Positions 1 through 9,050 of a DNA stretch of 55,119 nt are shown here, piece by piece; the stretch's first letter is position 1, and the number at the start of each line of letters is the position of its first letter. A program made the translations under genes and the position numbers. The notes beneath the pieces were generated by a model. The model made no database searches and had not been told where the DNA came from. It saw only the letters and a list, made by a program, of their open reading frames with translations. Source of the stretch: Roseibacillus sp. (GTDB lineage Bacteria; Verrucomicrobiota; Verrucomicrobiia; Verrucomicrobiales; Akkermansiaceae); the NCBI GenBank assembly GCA_022448985.1, contig JAKVCR010000022.1:1-55119 (forward strand), in the 5' to 3' direction.

Positions 1-764
1 TCCAGCGGAATCTCAAGGCCGTAGCGAACCCAGGCCTCCACCATGAGTTCAACACCCTTGTCTGCCGACAACCGTCCCACATAAATAGCCCGTCTCTCCC
101 GCTCCCCCGCTCCCCCTTCGGGCAGAAGAGGCACCACGTTCGGCTTCAGGCAAATACGTTCCTCCGGGAAGCCCCCCTCTACGAATTTCCGGCGCACCAG
201 TTCCGATGCTACAATGAACCTGTCCACTTCCCGGAGGTAGGTAGCCCGCATCTGGTGCCAGGCATTCATGGTAACCACCACGGCTGATCCGGGAAGGCTT
301 CCTCGATAACACCGGTGGCGCACACCCGCCCAGCCCACGCCATGACCCAGGCACTTTTCGCAAATTTCGCCTTCCCGCATGAGCAGTCCGCTCGCGCAGA
401 GGGGACGATAGTTGCGCAGCGTCTGGACCACGGCCACTCCCGCCGCCCGCCCGGCCCCGTAGACCGCCGGAGAAATCAGGGGAAAGGAGTTCTGCACATG
501 CATGACGTCAAAGTTCCCCTTCCTGAGAAGGGCCGATACGTCCCGCTGACTGCGCCCCGACCAGATCGTGTCCACCGCGGTCCTGAAGCGGCCACGCGCC
601 GCGATTTCCTCATTGTCGCGGACGTAGGTCTCCACTTCATGTCCTCCCGCTCTCAATAATTCGGTCTCGGCCGCAAATGATTCATCTTCCCCACCCCTGA
701 CGAGGTAGTGATTGTGGACCATGAGAACCCGCAGGGGGCGCTCGTCTTCATCCAAGGAGTTCAC
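1..764 (-). CDS. Glycosyltransferase family 4, partial (C-terminus outside window)
   Basis: About 254 codons of the N-terminal part are present and the gene continues past the window edge. The translation contains LRVLMVHNHYLVRGGEDES near the start, the usual first beta-strand and glycine-rich loop of GT-B, GT4-like sugar transferases, and later a VGRLSADKGVELMVEAW stretch, which opens the C-terminal nucleotide-sugar domain. It probably transfers a sugar from a nucleotide donor to the lipid-linked repeat unit at the inner face of the inner membrane. The start is uncertain: a GTG at 764 overlaps the end of the preceding glycosyltransferase gene by 17 bases, and an ATG at 722 would begin at MVHNHY but cut into the first strand. 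Donor and acceptor cannot be told from sequence. Confidence 0.85.
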   Translation of the reverse strand, partial: MNSLDEDERPLRVLMVHNHYLVRGGEDESFAAETELLRAGGHEVETYVRDNEEIAARGRFRTAVDTIWSGRSQRDVSALLRKGNFDVMHVQNSFPLISPAVYGAGRAAGVAVVQTLRNYRPLCASGLLMREGEICEKCLGHGVGWAGVRHRCYRGSLPGSAVVVTMNAWHQMRATYLREVDRFIVASELVRRKFVEGGFPEERICLKPNVVPLLPEGGAGERERRAIYVGRLSADKGVELMVEAWVRYGLEIPL

Positions 765-1833
765 GATAACAGGCCAGATGCCCTTCCATGGTTCGTTCCC
801 AACTGTAGTGCCCGCTGTGCTCCAGGCCCCTTTCCACGAGCTCATGGGACCGGGAGAGAGCCTCAAGAATGCCAGCCGCGCCTTCGGCAGGATCGGCGGG
901 ATCGAAATAGAGCGCCGCATCCTTCCCGACCTCGGGCAGGCTTGTCGCATTGCTGCACACCACGGGTGTGCCAGCAGACATCGCCTCAATCACAGGAAGG
1001 CCGAAACCCTCGTAGAGTGAGGGAAAGAAAAACACCGCCGCGTGCTGGTAAGCCGGAACCAGAACTTCATCGGAAACGCGACCCAGTTCAATCAGGCGCT
1101 CCGATCCGCATCGTCGACAGAATTCCTCGCGCAGCTCGACCGGAAGGGGCGATCCCGCACGAACGAGAACCAGCTCAGGCTCCCGGGCGAACACTTCCTC
1201 AAAGACTTCGGGAAGGATTTGCAGGTTCTTGCGGGCGATCGCACTACTTACACTAAGGACGTAGGGCCGCTTGGCGAGATCGGTGAGGGCAGGTGGAAAT
1301 TTTGCGGGCGTCCGGAACACCTCCTGGTCGATGCCATTCTGCACAACCCGGATCCGTTCCCGCGGGATTCCAGTGAGGTCTACTATCTCGCTTGCGGTGA
1401 ACTCGGAAACTGAGGTGAGGAGGTCAAAGTTCGAAAGTCGATCCGTCTGTTTACGCACGCGGGCTACCTGGGCCTCGCTCAGTTCCCCCGGGAAACGAAG
1501 CGGAATCAGATCATGGACAGTGGCGAGAGTCCGCGGCGTGCCCTTGAGATGGGGAAGGAGATGGCCCAGACCGTGCGACAACCCGTGAACCAGGTCGTAA
1601 TGGCCTGCCCTGCTCACTCTCCATCGATAGAAGAACCACTTGTCGAAACCCCTCACAATCCGGGAGGGAGAACCTACCATCAATCCCTCATAAGCCACCA
1701 ACGGCGAGATGCTGAATTCTTTGAGCCCCTCCACCTCCCCTCTGCGAACCACGTCGTGGAGGACCCCGAAATATCGCTGCATGCTCACGCTCCCGAAAGA
1801 CGGAGGCGTCGGAATCCAGAGGACTGAGGACAT
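748..1833 (-). CDS. Glycosyltransferase family 4 (361 aa)
   Basis: A complete GT-B glycosyltransferase. The N-terminal half carries TVHDLIPLRFP and a SVSEFTASEIV stretch typical of mannosyltransferase-like GT4 enzymes, with RVVQNGID at the domain linker. The C-terminal half has FFFPSLYEGFGLPVIEAM, the E-x7-E nucleotide-sugar binding motif, followed by AGTPVVCSNATSLPEV. It should act in the cytoplasm on an undecaprenyl-linked oligosaccharide. It is followed by another GT4 gene with a short overlap, so the two are likely translationally coupled. The sugar specificity is not visible; related proteins are often annotated as mannosyltransferases. Confidence 0.9.
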   Translation of the reverse strand: MSSVLWIPTPPSFGSVSMQRYFGVLHDVVRRGEVEGLKEFSISPLVAYEGLMVGSPSRIVRGFDKWFFYRWRVSRAGHYDLVHGLSHGLGHLLPHLKGTPRTLATVHDLIPLRFPGELSEAQVARVRKQTDRLSNFDLLTSVSEFTASEIVDLTGIPRERIRVVQNGIDQEVFRTPAKFPPALTDLAKRPYVLSVSSAIARKNLQILPEVFEEVFAREPELVLVRAGSPLPVELREEFCRRCGSERLIELGRVSDEVLVPAYQHAAVFFFPSLYEGFGLPVIEAMSAGTPVVCSNATSLPEVGKDAALYFDPADPAEGAAGILEALSRSHELVERGLEHSGHYSWERTMEGHLACYRELLG

Positions 1834-1899
1834 TCGCTGGAAACTGGGACAGGAATACCGCAGCCTGCACTCTGCTCCAACCGTATGGCCGTAGAGGCC

Positions 1900-3444
1900 C
1901 TACTGGCTGGCTTGACGGACGCCTCCCGGTCCAAGAACGGGAGGCTCCTGTGCTTCCGGTGAAGCGATAATGGCACTTTCTTCCCGGCTTTGCCGCTCGC
2001 GGGTGAGACCCGCGGCCGCCACTCCCAGAAAGACTCCGAAAAAGAAGGGATTGGGGTAGGCCTCCAGCGAGAGGACTCCGATCATGGATGCCCCAAGGAC
2101 GGAATAAGCCAGGGAGGCGACCAGGCGCAGGAGGAATACTTCAAAGGACTTTCCCTTTGACATCTTGATCAGTCGTCGGTGCAGGAGAAACACACAGGGC
2201 ACCAGGATCGCAAGAGCAATTCCAACGGGGACATAGCCGTATACGAGGATAAAGCGCACCGGCAAGGCGTGCGCCTTATAACCGTCATCTCCCTGCGCAA
2301 TCTCGGCTCCAAAGGGGGCCCAGTTCCTCAAGTCCGACAACATGTTGAAGTCCATCAAACGGACGTAGAAGGTGCGCACACGGAAGAGGTCGGCCTTTGC
2401 CCCCGAGGTTCCAAAAAAGTCATACAGCGCGCTCTGCCAAGCCGCCAGATGCTGCGCAATTTCTTCACCGATCACCACCAGGAGGACAAGGACCGTGAGG
2501 GCCACCCCATAGGTGGCCATGGTAAGAATTCCGCTGCGCAGAACCACCAGTCCGAACATGACGCCCGGAATGACAAGGAGGGGACCGCGCTTGAGAGAGA
2601 GAACCGCCGTAGTCGCAAAGAGGGCGAAGAGCAGAAACATGGCGATGGGGGGAAATATCCGGTACTCCCGCGGCACCTTGCCGCGATAGAACAGCGGCGA
2701 GAGACAGATCGCTGCGCAAATCGCCATCGCCGTGGAAAGCGGCCCCTGCGCCGAGAACGGCCCGAAAATTCCCTCCCCCCAGAGGAGATACTTCAGATTG
2801 ATGGAGAACCCCGACTCCATGTACTTGTGCTCGAATTCAAAGAGCCCAAAGAAAAAGTGCCACAGGGCATGAAGGGCCGCAGGAACCATCATGATAAGCA
2901 CAAACCTGAAGAACTTCTGTACATCCACCACCTTCGGGAGGGCGAGTGGAAGAACAAAGATCAGGCCGTAATAGGCCGAGGTGTTGGCCAGGGGCTTGAG
3001 CGACTGCATCCCGACGCCGCTTCTTACCAGGGCGATCGCCGCGGTAATCGCCACCAGACCACCAGCGATAATGAAGAGAGACGTGTCACGTTTCGTCATC
3101 GGGCGCACCCGCAGGGCAAAACAGGCGAGATAGTGAACCACCATCCCGAGCAGCATGACCGGGGGCACGGCGAGGATGAAGTAGACGTCCCGGAAGTCCA
3201 TATGCAGCACATTGGCAATCACCAGGAGTTTCTTTGGAACGTCGAGGAAGGTCGCGAAGATGACCAGGACATACATCGCCGCCCGGGGCGCCACACACCC
3301 CAGCACCAGGGACGGGATCCAGGCGAAACGGTAGGTCGCTCCAATAACGTTTCCTGTCCCGGTCAGGATCGTCATCACCACGAAGAGACCGAGGGCCATC
3401 ATGGAGATCATCAAGACGATCGGTCCTATTCGAATAGTTCCCAT
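1900..3444 (-). CDS. O-antigen ligase/Wzy-like polymerase membrane protein
   Basis: A 514-aa polytopic membrane protein with about a dozen hydrophobic segments starting directly after MGTIRIGPIVLMISMMALGL. A large hydrophilic section between hydrophobic segments (about residues 330-400) contains a FRVRTFYVRLMDFNML stretch, comparable to the periplasmic loop of Wzy polymerases and WaaL ligases. In a cluster that also has a flippase, the likely role is block polymerisation of repeat units in the periplasm. Sequence conservation in this family is poor, so polymerase and ligase cannot be separated. The C-terminal tail (about the last 30 residues) is hydrophilic and cytoplasmic-looking. Confidence 0.8.
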   Translation of the reverse strand: MGTIRIGPIVLMISMMALGLFVVMTILTGTGNVIGATYRFAWIPSLVLGCVAPRAAMYVLVIFATFLDVPKKLLVIANVLHMDFRDVYFILAVPPVMLLGMVVHYLACFALRVRPMTKRDTSLFIIAGGLVAITAAIALVRSGVGMQSLKPLANTSAYYGLIFVLPLALPKVVDVQKFFRFVLIMMVPAALHALWHFFFGLFEFEHKYMESGFSINLKYLLWGEGIFGPFSAQGPLSTAMAICAAICLSPLFYRGKVPREYRIFPPIAMFLLFALFATTAVLSLKRGPLLVIPGVMFGLVVLRSGILTMATYGVALTVLVLLVVIGEEIAQHLAAWQSALYDFFGTSGAKADLFRVRTFYVRLMDFNMLSDLRNWAPFGAEIAQGDDGYKAHALPVRFILVYGYVPVGIALAILVPCVFLLHRRLIKMSKGKSFEVFLLRLVASLAYSVLGASMIGVLSLEAYPNPFFFGVFLGVAAAGLTRERQSREESAIIASPEAQEPPVLGPGGVRQASQ

Positions 3445-3558
3445 GAATACGTTTTCAATTGATCATGGCCCGTCCAGCTGTCCTTCAAATTCCCGTTTGT
3501 GGGCTTCCCCCGGGGAAAGTGCTGCGAAGTGTCATCTTTTGTCGCCACCCGGAGCGAG

Positions 3559-4278
3559 TCAATCCCCGAGAGATCTATGAGCCAGACGAGCAAAAATCGC
3601 TTCTGCGTCCCTGCGGCATGGCTCGGAAGTTGATCCCAGGTAGGCGGATTCCATTTCACGTTTTTCCGTCACCCGGCGTTGGCGCTCTTCTTCACTCTGG
3701 CGCAGGCGGGGCTCAAACTCCGCCATTCGCTCTGCCGGAAGACTCGTCCCAAAGGAGGTCCCGAACTTTTGGTTCAATGCCGCCACAACGGCCGGAAATT
3801 CATTCGTAGTCGTCCCAAAATCGCTCAGAACCATCTGGTCGAGATGGGGCTCCACCGCCTCATAGAACATCACATACCAACGCAAGGCGGACTCGAAAGG
3901 AACAAAGGGCCACCGTCTTACCATTGAGCTCACGGAATCAATGGGGCGGCGCAGGGTCAGGAGCACCGGCACCCCGAGGCGGGTGGCCCGGATCGTCTCG
4001 GCCGGACTGTGGTAGTGATTGCCAACGGGGACCCTCTCCTCCTGCATGGCTCGGAACGCCCGGGTGGCAAAGGAATTCGCCGAGCCCGGGAACCCATCGA
4101 TGACGAGGGCCAGCCCACGGTGCACCCGGGCTTCTTCCGGCAGGGATTCGCTACCGGCTCGAAACCTCCGCATGCGGGATCTGCTGAAGGGGAACATCAG
4201 TGGCCAGAGCCATTCGCGGCAACTGATCTGGAAACGCGTCTCCAGGGATATGGCACGCAGTCGCTTTTTGAGACTCAT
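3559..4278 (-). CDS. Sulfotransferase-like P-loop protein
   Basis: A 239-aa protein whose VIDGFPGSANSFATRAF (residues about 59-75) looks like the 5'-phosphosulfate-binding loop of PAPS-dependent sulfotransferases (usually G-x-P-K-S-G-T), and whose LLTLRRPIDSVSSMV (about 106-120) looks like the 3'-phosphate-binding motif (R-x-P-x-D-x-x-x-S). The usual lysine of the first loop is Gly here, so the assignment is moderate. The start ATG overlaps the stop of the upstream FkbM gene by four bases (ATGA), which indicates coupling. The PAPS-making genes cysD, cysN and cysC are in the same cluster, which supports a role in sulfating the exported polysaccharide. The C-terminal 40 residues are charged and probably helical. 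Confidence 0.65.
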   Translation of the reverse strand: MSLKKRLRAISLETRFQISCREWLWPLMFPFSRSRMRRFRAGSESLPEEARVHRGLALVIDGFPGSANSFATRAFRAMQEERVPVGNHYHSPAETIRATRLGVPVLLTLRRPIDSVSSMVRRWPFVPFESALRWYVMFYEAVEPHLDQMVLSDFGTTTNEFPAVVAALNQKFGTSFGTSLPAERMAEFEPRLRQSEEERQRRVTEKREMESAYLGSTSEPCRRDAEAIFARLAHRSLGD

Positions 4279-5105
4279 GGTGAAGGCAGGAAGGAACTGG
4301 CCCGGTCGGCAGGGACAAAGAGATAGTTGGTGAGCGCAATGTCACTGTGCACCTCGATCTCCTCCAGGCGCTCACGGCTCCCATCGAGATGAAGGCGGAT
4401 GATGCAGTAACCCAGATCGCGGAAAATCTTCGTCAGGGCATCCTGCCGCTCCTTGCGGAAGCTCCCCTGTTCAGTCGCGGTATCGTAAACAGGGAGCAGC
4501 TCTGAGATGATGAGGGGGCTGTGCTCCCTGAGGACGGGAATCATGGCCCGGAACACATCCAGTTCCCCGCCTTCCACATCCACCTTCAGAACGCCCACCT
4601 TGCGCTCCAGCAATTCACCAGGCAGGGACTCAGCTCCCAGAATAGGGACCTTGATCCGTCGTTTGTAGTCGGACTCTGAACGAAACCCGGCCACGATGCT
4701 GCCCTCGCCACCGGTAAGCGAGTTCAAGCGCAGGTCCATCGCTCCCGTTGTCTCGCCAATCCCGAAGGGGAAGATGGAACAGCCTTCCAGCCCGTTCAAC
4801 TCGATCAGGTTCATGCTGTAGAACACGCAGTAGGGATTCGGCTCGAACCCGATGTAATCCCAATCCGATCGGATTGACTTCACGGCCAGCAGCGTCTGCC
4901 CGAGGTTGACCCCCACATCAACGAAGCACCCTTCTGACTCTCTCTCAATCTGAATGAGATTCTGCAGCATCCACGGCTCGTGGTGACGACGCATGGCCCC
5001 ACCCAGCCCACCCAGCATGGGAATGCGGAAAGATCTCCCGTTGAGCGTCTTCCCCAGGGTGAAATTAAGACGGCGGGCCACCGTCCGTTTTAGCGCTCGT
5101 ATCAT
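4275..5105 (-). CDS. FkbM family methyltransferase
   Basis: A 276-aa SAM-dependent methyltransferase. The SAM motif I is VDVGVNLGQTLLAV, and LKVDVEGGELDVFRAM is the FkbM family hallmark. FkbM enzymes in polysaccharide clusters O-methylate sugar hydroxyls. The open frame extends upstream to 5300, but that extension overlaps the preceding glycosyltransferase and is Arg/Ser-rich junk; the ATG at 5105 begins MIRALKRTVARR and has GAAGAAG upstream, so it is preferred. It leaves 22 bases after the preceding gene. The stop overlaps the sulfotransferase-like start. Confidence 0.85.
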   Translation of the reverse strand: MIRALKRTVARRLNFTLGKTLNGRSFRIPMLGGLGGAMRRHHEPWMLQNLIQIERESEGCFVDVGVNLGQTLLAVKSIRSDWDYIGFEPNPYCVFYSMNLIELNGLEGCSIFPFGIGETTGAMDLRLNSLTGGEGSIVAGFRSESDYKRRIKVPILGAESLPGELLERKVGVLKVDVEGGELDVFRAMIPVLREHSPLIISELLPVYDTATEQGSFRKERQDALTKIFRDLGYCIIRLHLDGSRERLEEIEVHSDIALTNYLFVPADRASSFLPSP

Positions 5106-5127
5106 AATAAGCTTCTTCTGATTTCGA

Positions 5128-6243
5128 TCACGAACTCTGTCGAGATCCTGCCTTCCGTAACACATCGACCACCTCGCGGGCCCGCTCCTCCCAGGTGTGC
5201 CGCTCACGGGCACGCAGGACTCGTTCCCGCATCCTCTGCAATTCCTCCGGATTCTCCGCGAGGTGTTCCAACAGCTTCGTGAATTCTGCCGGGCTGCCAA
5301 CTACCCAGCCCAATCGTTCCCGCTCCACCAGTTCCGCTACCACCTCGAGCCCGGCTGAAACGACCAGAGGCACTCCAAAGGAAAGAGCCTCGAAAATCTT
5401 AACCGGCATGCAGAAGGCGAGATACTCGTTGTCATTGCGAACGGCGAGGGCCAGGTCGGCTCGTCGGTAACAGGGGTTCAGCCCTTCACCATGGGCATGC
5501 ACCACGGAGACATTCTGACGCTCCCCGAATCGATAAAGGTGCCCATGATGCCGAAGAGCGCGTTCACGGGTAACCACCTCGAGTCTCGCGCAGGACACGG
5601 TTTCCACCGCCTCGATATAAGGACGGAGATCGTAATGCGGAGGGGCGATATTCCCCACGTAGAGGAGGTTCAAGCGACCTTCCTGCCGTTCATTCCCATT
5701 CCGGGCGGCATCCCTCAATTCTCCTCCGGGCGGCAGGGAGCGGACTTCTGTGCCGGCAAATTCATAAGGAACAAATTTTGCCATGTTCTCATGCGGAACA
5801 AAGAGAACATCGAGCGACTTCTCGTAGTGACGCAACTCGTGGCGCGCAAAGAAGGGGGTCAACTGCTGACGCAGAAAGGACCTGAGACTGGTGGCCCTGG
5901 CTTCTTCCAGGGCCCAGTAGATATCGCGATAGAACAACCCGGTGGGCACTCCCCGCTGGTGCAAGCCCTGGATCAGATTATAGTCAAAGTTCATCCGCCA
6001 TGGCCGCCGCCGTGACCATGTCAGGGCTGGAGGAACATTAACCGACTCCGAATAGAATACCGTGTTTCTCTCAAGGGGACCGTCCAATGCGGCAGCTTTT
6101 CCCACCCGGTCCATTCCCTTTCCGGTAATCTCAATGACCTCCTCCCCGAGAGCCCGGAAGGCCTCCCGCATTCGAAATGGGCGCAACGCAGAAGCGACCG
6201 CGGCCTCGGAAACGAGTTCCTTGGGGTAATGATAGATAATCAT
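5128..6243 (-). CDS. Glycosyltransferase (GT4-like, 371 aa)
   Basis: Begins MIIYHYPKELVSEAAVASALRPFRM, resembling the first strand and helix of GT-B proteins, and has LNLLYVGNIAPPHYDLRPYIEAVE at the start of the C-terminal domain. The acceptor/donor region reads FCMPVKIFEALSFGVPLVVS with the E-ALS-G-P signature of GT4 enzymes, although the classic E-x7-E pair is modified. The start ATG follows directly on the TGA of the 2-epimerase gene (TGAATG), so translation is likely coupled. Probably adds one residue of the repeat unit. Confidence 0.8.
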   Translation of the reverse strand: MIIYHYPKELVSEAAVASALRPFRMREAFRALGEEVIEITGKGMDRVGKAAALDGPLERNTVFYSESVNVPPALTWSRRRPWRMNFDYNLIQGLHQRGVPTGLFYRDIYWALEEARATSLRSFLRQQLTPFFARHELRHYEKSLDVLFVPHENMAKFVPYEFAGTEVRSLPPGGELRDAARNGNERQEGRLNLLYVGNIAPPHYDLRPYIEAVETVSCARLEVVTRERALRHHGHLYRFGERQNVSVVHAHGEGLNPCYRRADLALAVRNDNEYLAFCMPVKIFEALSFGVPLVVSAGLEVVAELVERERLGWVVGSPAEFTKLLEHLAENPEELQRMRERVLRARERHTWEERAREVVDVLRKAGSRQSS

Positions 6244-7308
6244 TCAGGTTGAGAGGGCGGCCACGATCCTTCCGGCCGCATTCCCGTCTCCGTAGAGAGG
6301 CTCCCAGGACGAAGGCTTCGCCACTGCGTCCACCATTTCGGCCAACGATTCCACCTCACCACCCAGAACCACATTCCACCCGGCTTCCACGGTTTCCACC
6401 CACTCGGTTTCCGTCCGGAGGGTAAGACAGGGCGTCCTGCTCCAGTAGGCCTCCTTCTGCAAGCCTCCAGAATCGGTAAGCACCAACCGGGCCTGATCAA
6501 GGAGCAAAACCATCTCCAGATAGCCGACCGGGTCTATCGTGACAATGTGGTCGCCCAGCGACAGTTTCTCCCGCTCGAGAGTCTTCCGTGTGCGGGGATG
6601 AACCGGAAACACCACCCGGATATTCAGGCGGTTGAGTTGTTCCACGAGAGCTCGAAACCGCACGGGATCATCGGTGTTTTCGGCTCGATGAAGAGTTAGG
6701 AGAGCGAATTCGTCCGCGAGCATCTCCGGAGTAGCGGTCTGCAAAAACTCTGCAGAGCGTCCCGCAACCACCTCCTGCGCCAGCTTATTGGTATCAGCCA
6801 TCACATCGCCCACCATCTCCACTCCCGCCGTAATCCCTTCCCGGCGCAGATTCTCTACTCCCGGTTCACTGGAGCAGAACAGACGGTCGGAGACGTGATC
6901 CGTGAGTACCCGGTTGATCTCCTCCGGCATACGGCGGTTCCACGAACGCAGACCGGCCTCAACATGACAGACGGGAATGTGCAGCTTGGTGGCCGCCAGG
7001 GCTCCCGCGAGGGTGGAGTTGGTATCCCCGAACACCAGCACCCAGTCCGGCCGGTCCTCCAGCAGAATCTTCTCGATTCCCTCCAGCATTCGCCCGGTCA
7101 TCGCTCCGTGGGTACCCCCTCCCAGTCCCAGGCTGTGCTGCGGAAGGGGAATCTCCAGCTCCCGAAAAAAGACCTCGGACATCTTGGAATCATAATGCTG
7201 GCCAGTATGCACCAGCACCTGTTGGATTCCGGCTGCTGCGAATGCGCGGCTGACGGGCGCCGCCTTGATGAATTGCGGGCGCGCTCCGATGACGGTGGTA
7301 CATTTCAT
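6244..7308 (-). CDS. wecB: UDP-N-acetylglucosamine 2-epimerase (non-hydrolysing)
   Basis: A 354-aa protein of normal family length. It starts MKCTTVIGARPQFIKAAPVSRA, the signature of WecB/MnaA/WbpI epimerases, and contains VLVFGDTNSTLAGALAA, HVEAGLRSWNRRMPEEINR and LTDSGGLQKEAYW, which form the UDP-sugar site. WecB makes UDP-ManNAc from UDP-GlcNAc, while the WbpI branch epimerises UDP-2,3-diacetamido-uronic acids; the neighbouring dehydrogenase, aminotransferase and formyltransferase genes make the WbpI-like role a real alternative. Cytoplasmic. The symbol is given for the family rather than for proven substrate. Confidence 0.9.
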   Translation of the reverse strand: MKCTTVIGARPQFIKAAPVSRAFAAAGIQQVLVHTGQHYDSKMSEVFFRELEIPLPQHSLGLGGGTHGAMTGRMLEGIEKILLEDRPDWVLVFGDTNSTLAGALAATKLHIPVCHVEAGLRSWNRRMPEEINRVLTDHVSDRLFCSSEPGVENLRREGITAGVEMVGDVMADTNKLAQEVVAGRSAEFLQTATPEMLADEFALLTLHRAENTDDPVRFRALVEQLNRLNIRVVFPVHPRTRKTLEREKLSLGDHIVTIDPVGYLEMVLLLDQARLVLTDSGGLQKEAYWSRTPCLTLRTETEWVETVEAGWNVVLGGEVESLAEMVDAVAKPSSWEPLYGDGNAAGRIVAALST

Positions 7309-7346
7309 AACTCGAAATTCAATTCTGGGTCGCAGTTCATCACCCC

Positions 7347-8846
7347 CTAGGACCCCATGCGCTTGTCACTGCTCTGGAGCCGACGCCGGACTGTCTCCCA
7401 GTACGCTTTCAGGTCCTTCCGGTAGAGGAGCGCAAATGGAGGCCCCAACAGCCCCAGAAACATCCCCGTGGTCGTCATCGCAACCAACAGTGGATTCTCA
7501 AGGGGGAGGAGCTCCTGCAACCCGGTTACCACGACCCCGGCCACTATCATCATGAGGATAATCAGACCAACCTGTCGATAGGGCATGAGCTGAAACCATC
7601 TTACATCAAGCAACCGGCTGCAGTAACCGATGCAGTAGGGAATAACGTAACCCCAGAATACAATCACTGTTCCCCAGGCTGCCCCTTCAATCCCAAAATA
7701 GTAAATCAGCGGGTAACTCACCAGGGTGTTCAGGACCAGGGTGCCCACCGCTCGCTTCAGAATCAGGTCCGTTCGACCCGCGGCCTGGAAGATCGCTCCG
7801 AAAAATATAAGGCGCGCCGGGAGAAGCAGCAGATAGATCCGCAAAGGCCGGGAACTCTCGATATATTCGCTGGAATAAAGCACCGTCATCAATTCCGGCG
7901 CAGTCACGAACAGGACGCCCCCGATAGGCAGTAGGACTACCGATACCTTGCGCGCAGCTTTCCGCCACAACTGGAGAGCCTCTCCCTTCTGGTTGTTCTT
8001 GTAAAAGGCCACCAGTTCGGGAAGCACAATCGCGGTGGCAGGCACCGTGATCATCCGGATAAATGGAATCTCCATTGCCCCATTTACGAAAACCGCGAAC
8101 TCCTCCGGGCTGCACAGCATCGAGACCAGCACCTGGTCGATTCCGAGCGCGAGTTTCTCCAGCATGAGGGCGAGCCCGATCGGCACAGCATACTTCAGTT
8201 GTGCCCGCATCCCCCCAAAAGTCGGCCGCGACACCTTGCTGCGCGGTACCGCGCGCAACATGAGGAATATCCCGGAAGTAAAAACGATCACCCCTGAAAC
8301 GGTCATGGCCCCCACCGCCCCCAGTGGCCCGGCGGCACATAGCCACACCACCCCAAGCACCAGAAAGAGTCGGGCGAGGCGGGTGACCAGCGTATGGAGG
8401 AGGAGCCAATGAACCTTTTCCTGTACCACCAGTACTGCGCTCACCGCCGTGGTAGGGAGGAACAGAACCGGATAAAGTGCGAAAACCAGCAACGTCTTTT
8501 CCAGCTCCGGATTGGAGAACTGTTCGGCAATCAGCACATTCCCGCCGAATGCCAGAAAAAGCGAAAAGCTTCCCCCCAGGACCCCAAGAAGAATCAGATT
8601 CTCCAACAGGACTGCACGGATTCGGCTTGTTTCCCCCGGCAGGAAATAAAAGAGCGCGGCCGGAAGGCCAAGCGCCAGAAGAGGTCCGGAAAACTGGTAG
8701 ACCAGGAGAGTCTGCCGATAAGTCGCATAATCTACCTTGTCGAAGACCCGGGAAAGCACGGCCGCAATTACCAGGGTCACCAACGCCGTGGCCGCGTTGC
8801 TCGAGGCAAAGATCAATGCCTTGAATGTCCGTGACTTGGGCATCAT
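7347..8846 (-). CDS. Oligosaccharide flippase (Wzx-like, MATE/MOP superfamily)
   Basis: A 499-aa integral membrane protein with 12-14 predicted hydrophobic helices. The N-terminus (FASSNAATALVTLVIAAVLSR, then DKVDYATYRQTLLV) is the usual start of Wzx/RfbX-type flippases. It would move the undecaprenyl-linked repeat unit across the inner membrane. Together with the Wzy-like protein at 1900-3444 it defines a Wzx/Wzy route. The start is a double ATG (MMPKS). About 200 bases without a gene separate it from the upstream F5/8-type gene, so an internal promoter is possible. Confidence 0.88.
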   Translation of the reverse strand: MMPKSRTFKALIFASSNAATALVTLVIAAVLSRVFDKVDYATYRQTLLVYQFSGPLLALGLPAALFYFLPGETSRIRAVLLENLILLGVLGGSFSLFLAFGGNVLIAEQFSNPELEKTLLVFALYPVLFLPTTAVSAVLVVQEKVHWLLLHTLVTRLARLFLVLGVVWLCAAGPLGAVGAMTVSGVIVFTSGIFLMLRAVPRSKVSRPTFGGMRAQLKYAVPIGLALMLEKLALGIDQVLVSMLCSPEEFAVFVNGAMEIPFIRMITVPATAIVLPELVAFYKNNQKGEALQLWRKAARKVSVVLLPIGGVLFVTAPELMTVLYSSEYIESSRPLRIYLLLLPARLIFFGAIFQAAGRTDLILKRAVGTLVLNTLVSYPLIYYFGIEGAAWGTVIVFWGYVIPYCIGYCSRLLDVRWFQLMPYRQVGLIILMMIVAGVVVTGLQELLPLENPLLVAMTTTGMFLGLLGPPFALLYRKDLKAYWETVRRRLQSSDKRMGS

Positions 8847-9050
8847 TTAGCTTGTGGGCCATCGGTCCAATCCACCCATCCCTGAAGTTTCCAGTGCCAC
8901 GGGGTAAATCCGCTCCACCCTGGCAGGTCCGGAATTCCTGCGTGCCCGGGCTCATGGACCAGGGCCAGACCATGATCTCCTGACAATGGGAGGATCTCTT
9001 GCTTCCCGAGTCCTCCGGGAACGATCTCCGGTCCTCCTGACGGCCCCTAA

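Noticed and set aside
2179..3462. Long plus-strand reading frame (427 codons) opposite the Wzy-like gene
   Set aside because: The product is His/Gln/Arg-rich with no domain, while the opposite frame is a clear membrane protein; it is a shadow of GC-rich coding DNA.
7687..8973. Minus-strand frame of 428 codons within the flippase gene
   Set aside because: Another frame of the same strand encodes the flippase with proper membrane helices; this one is Gly/Arg/Cys-rich and matches nothing.
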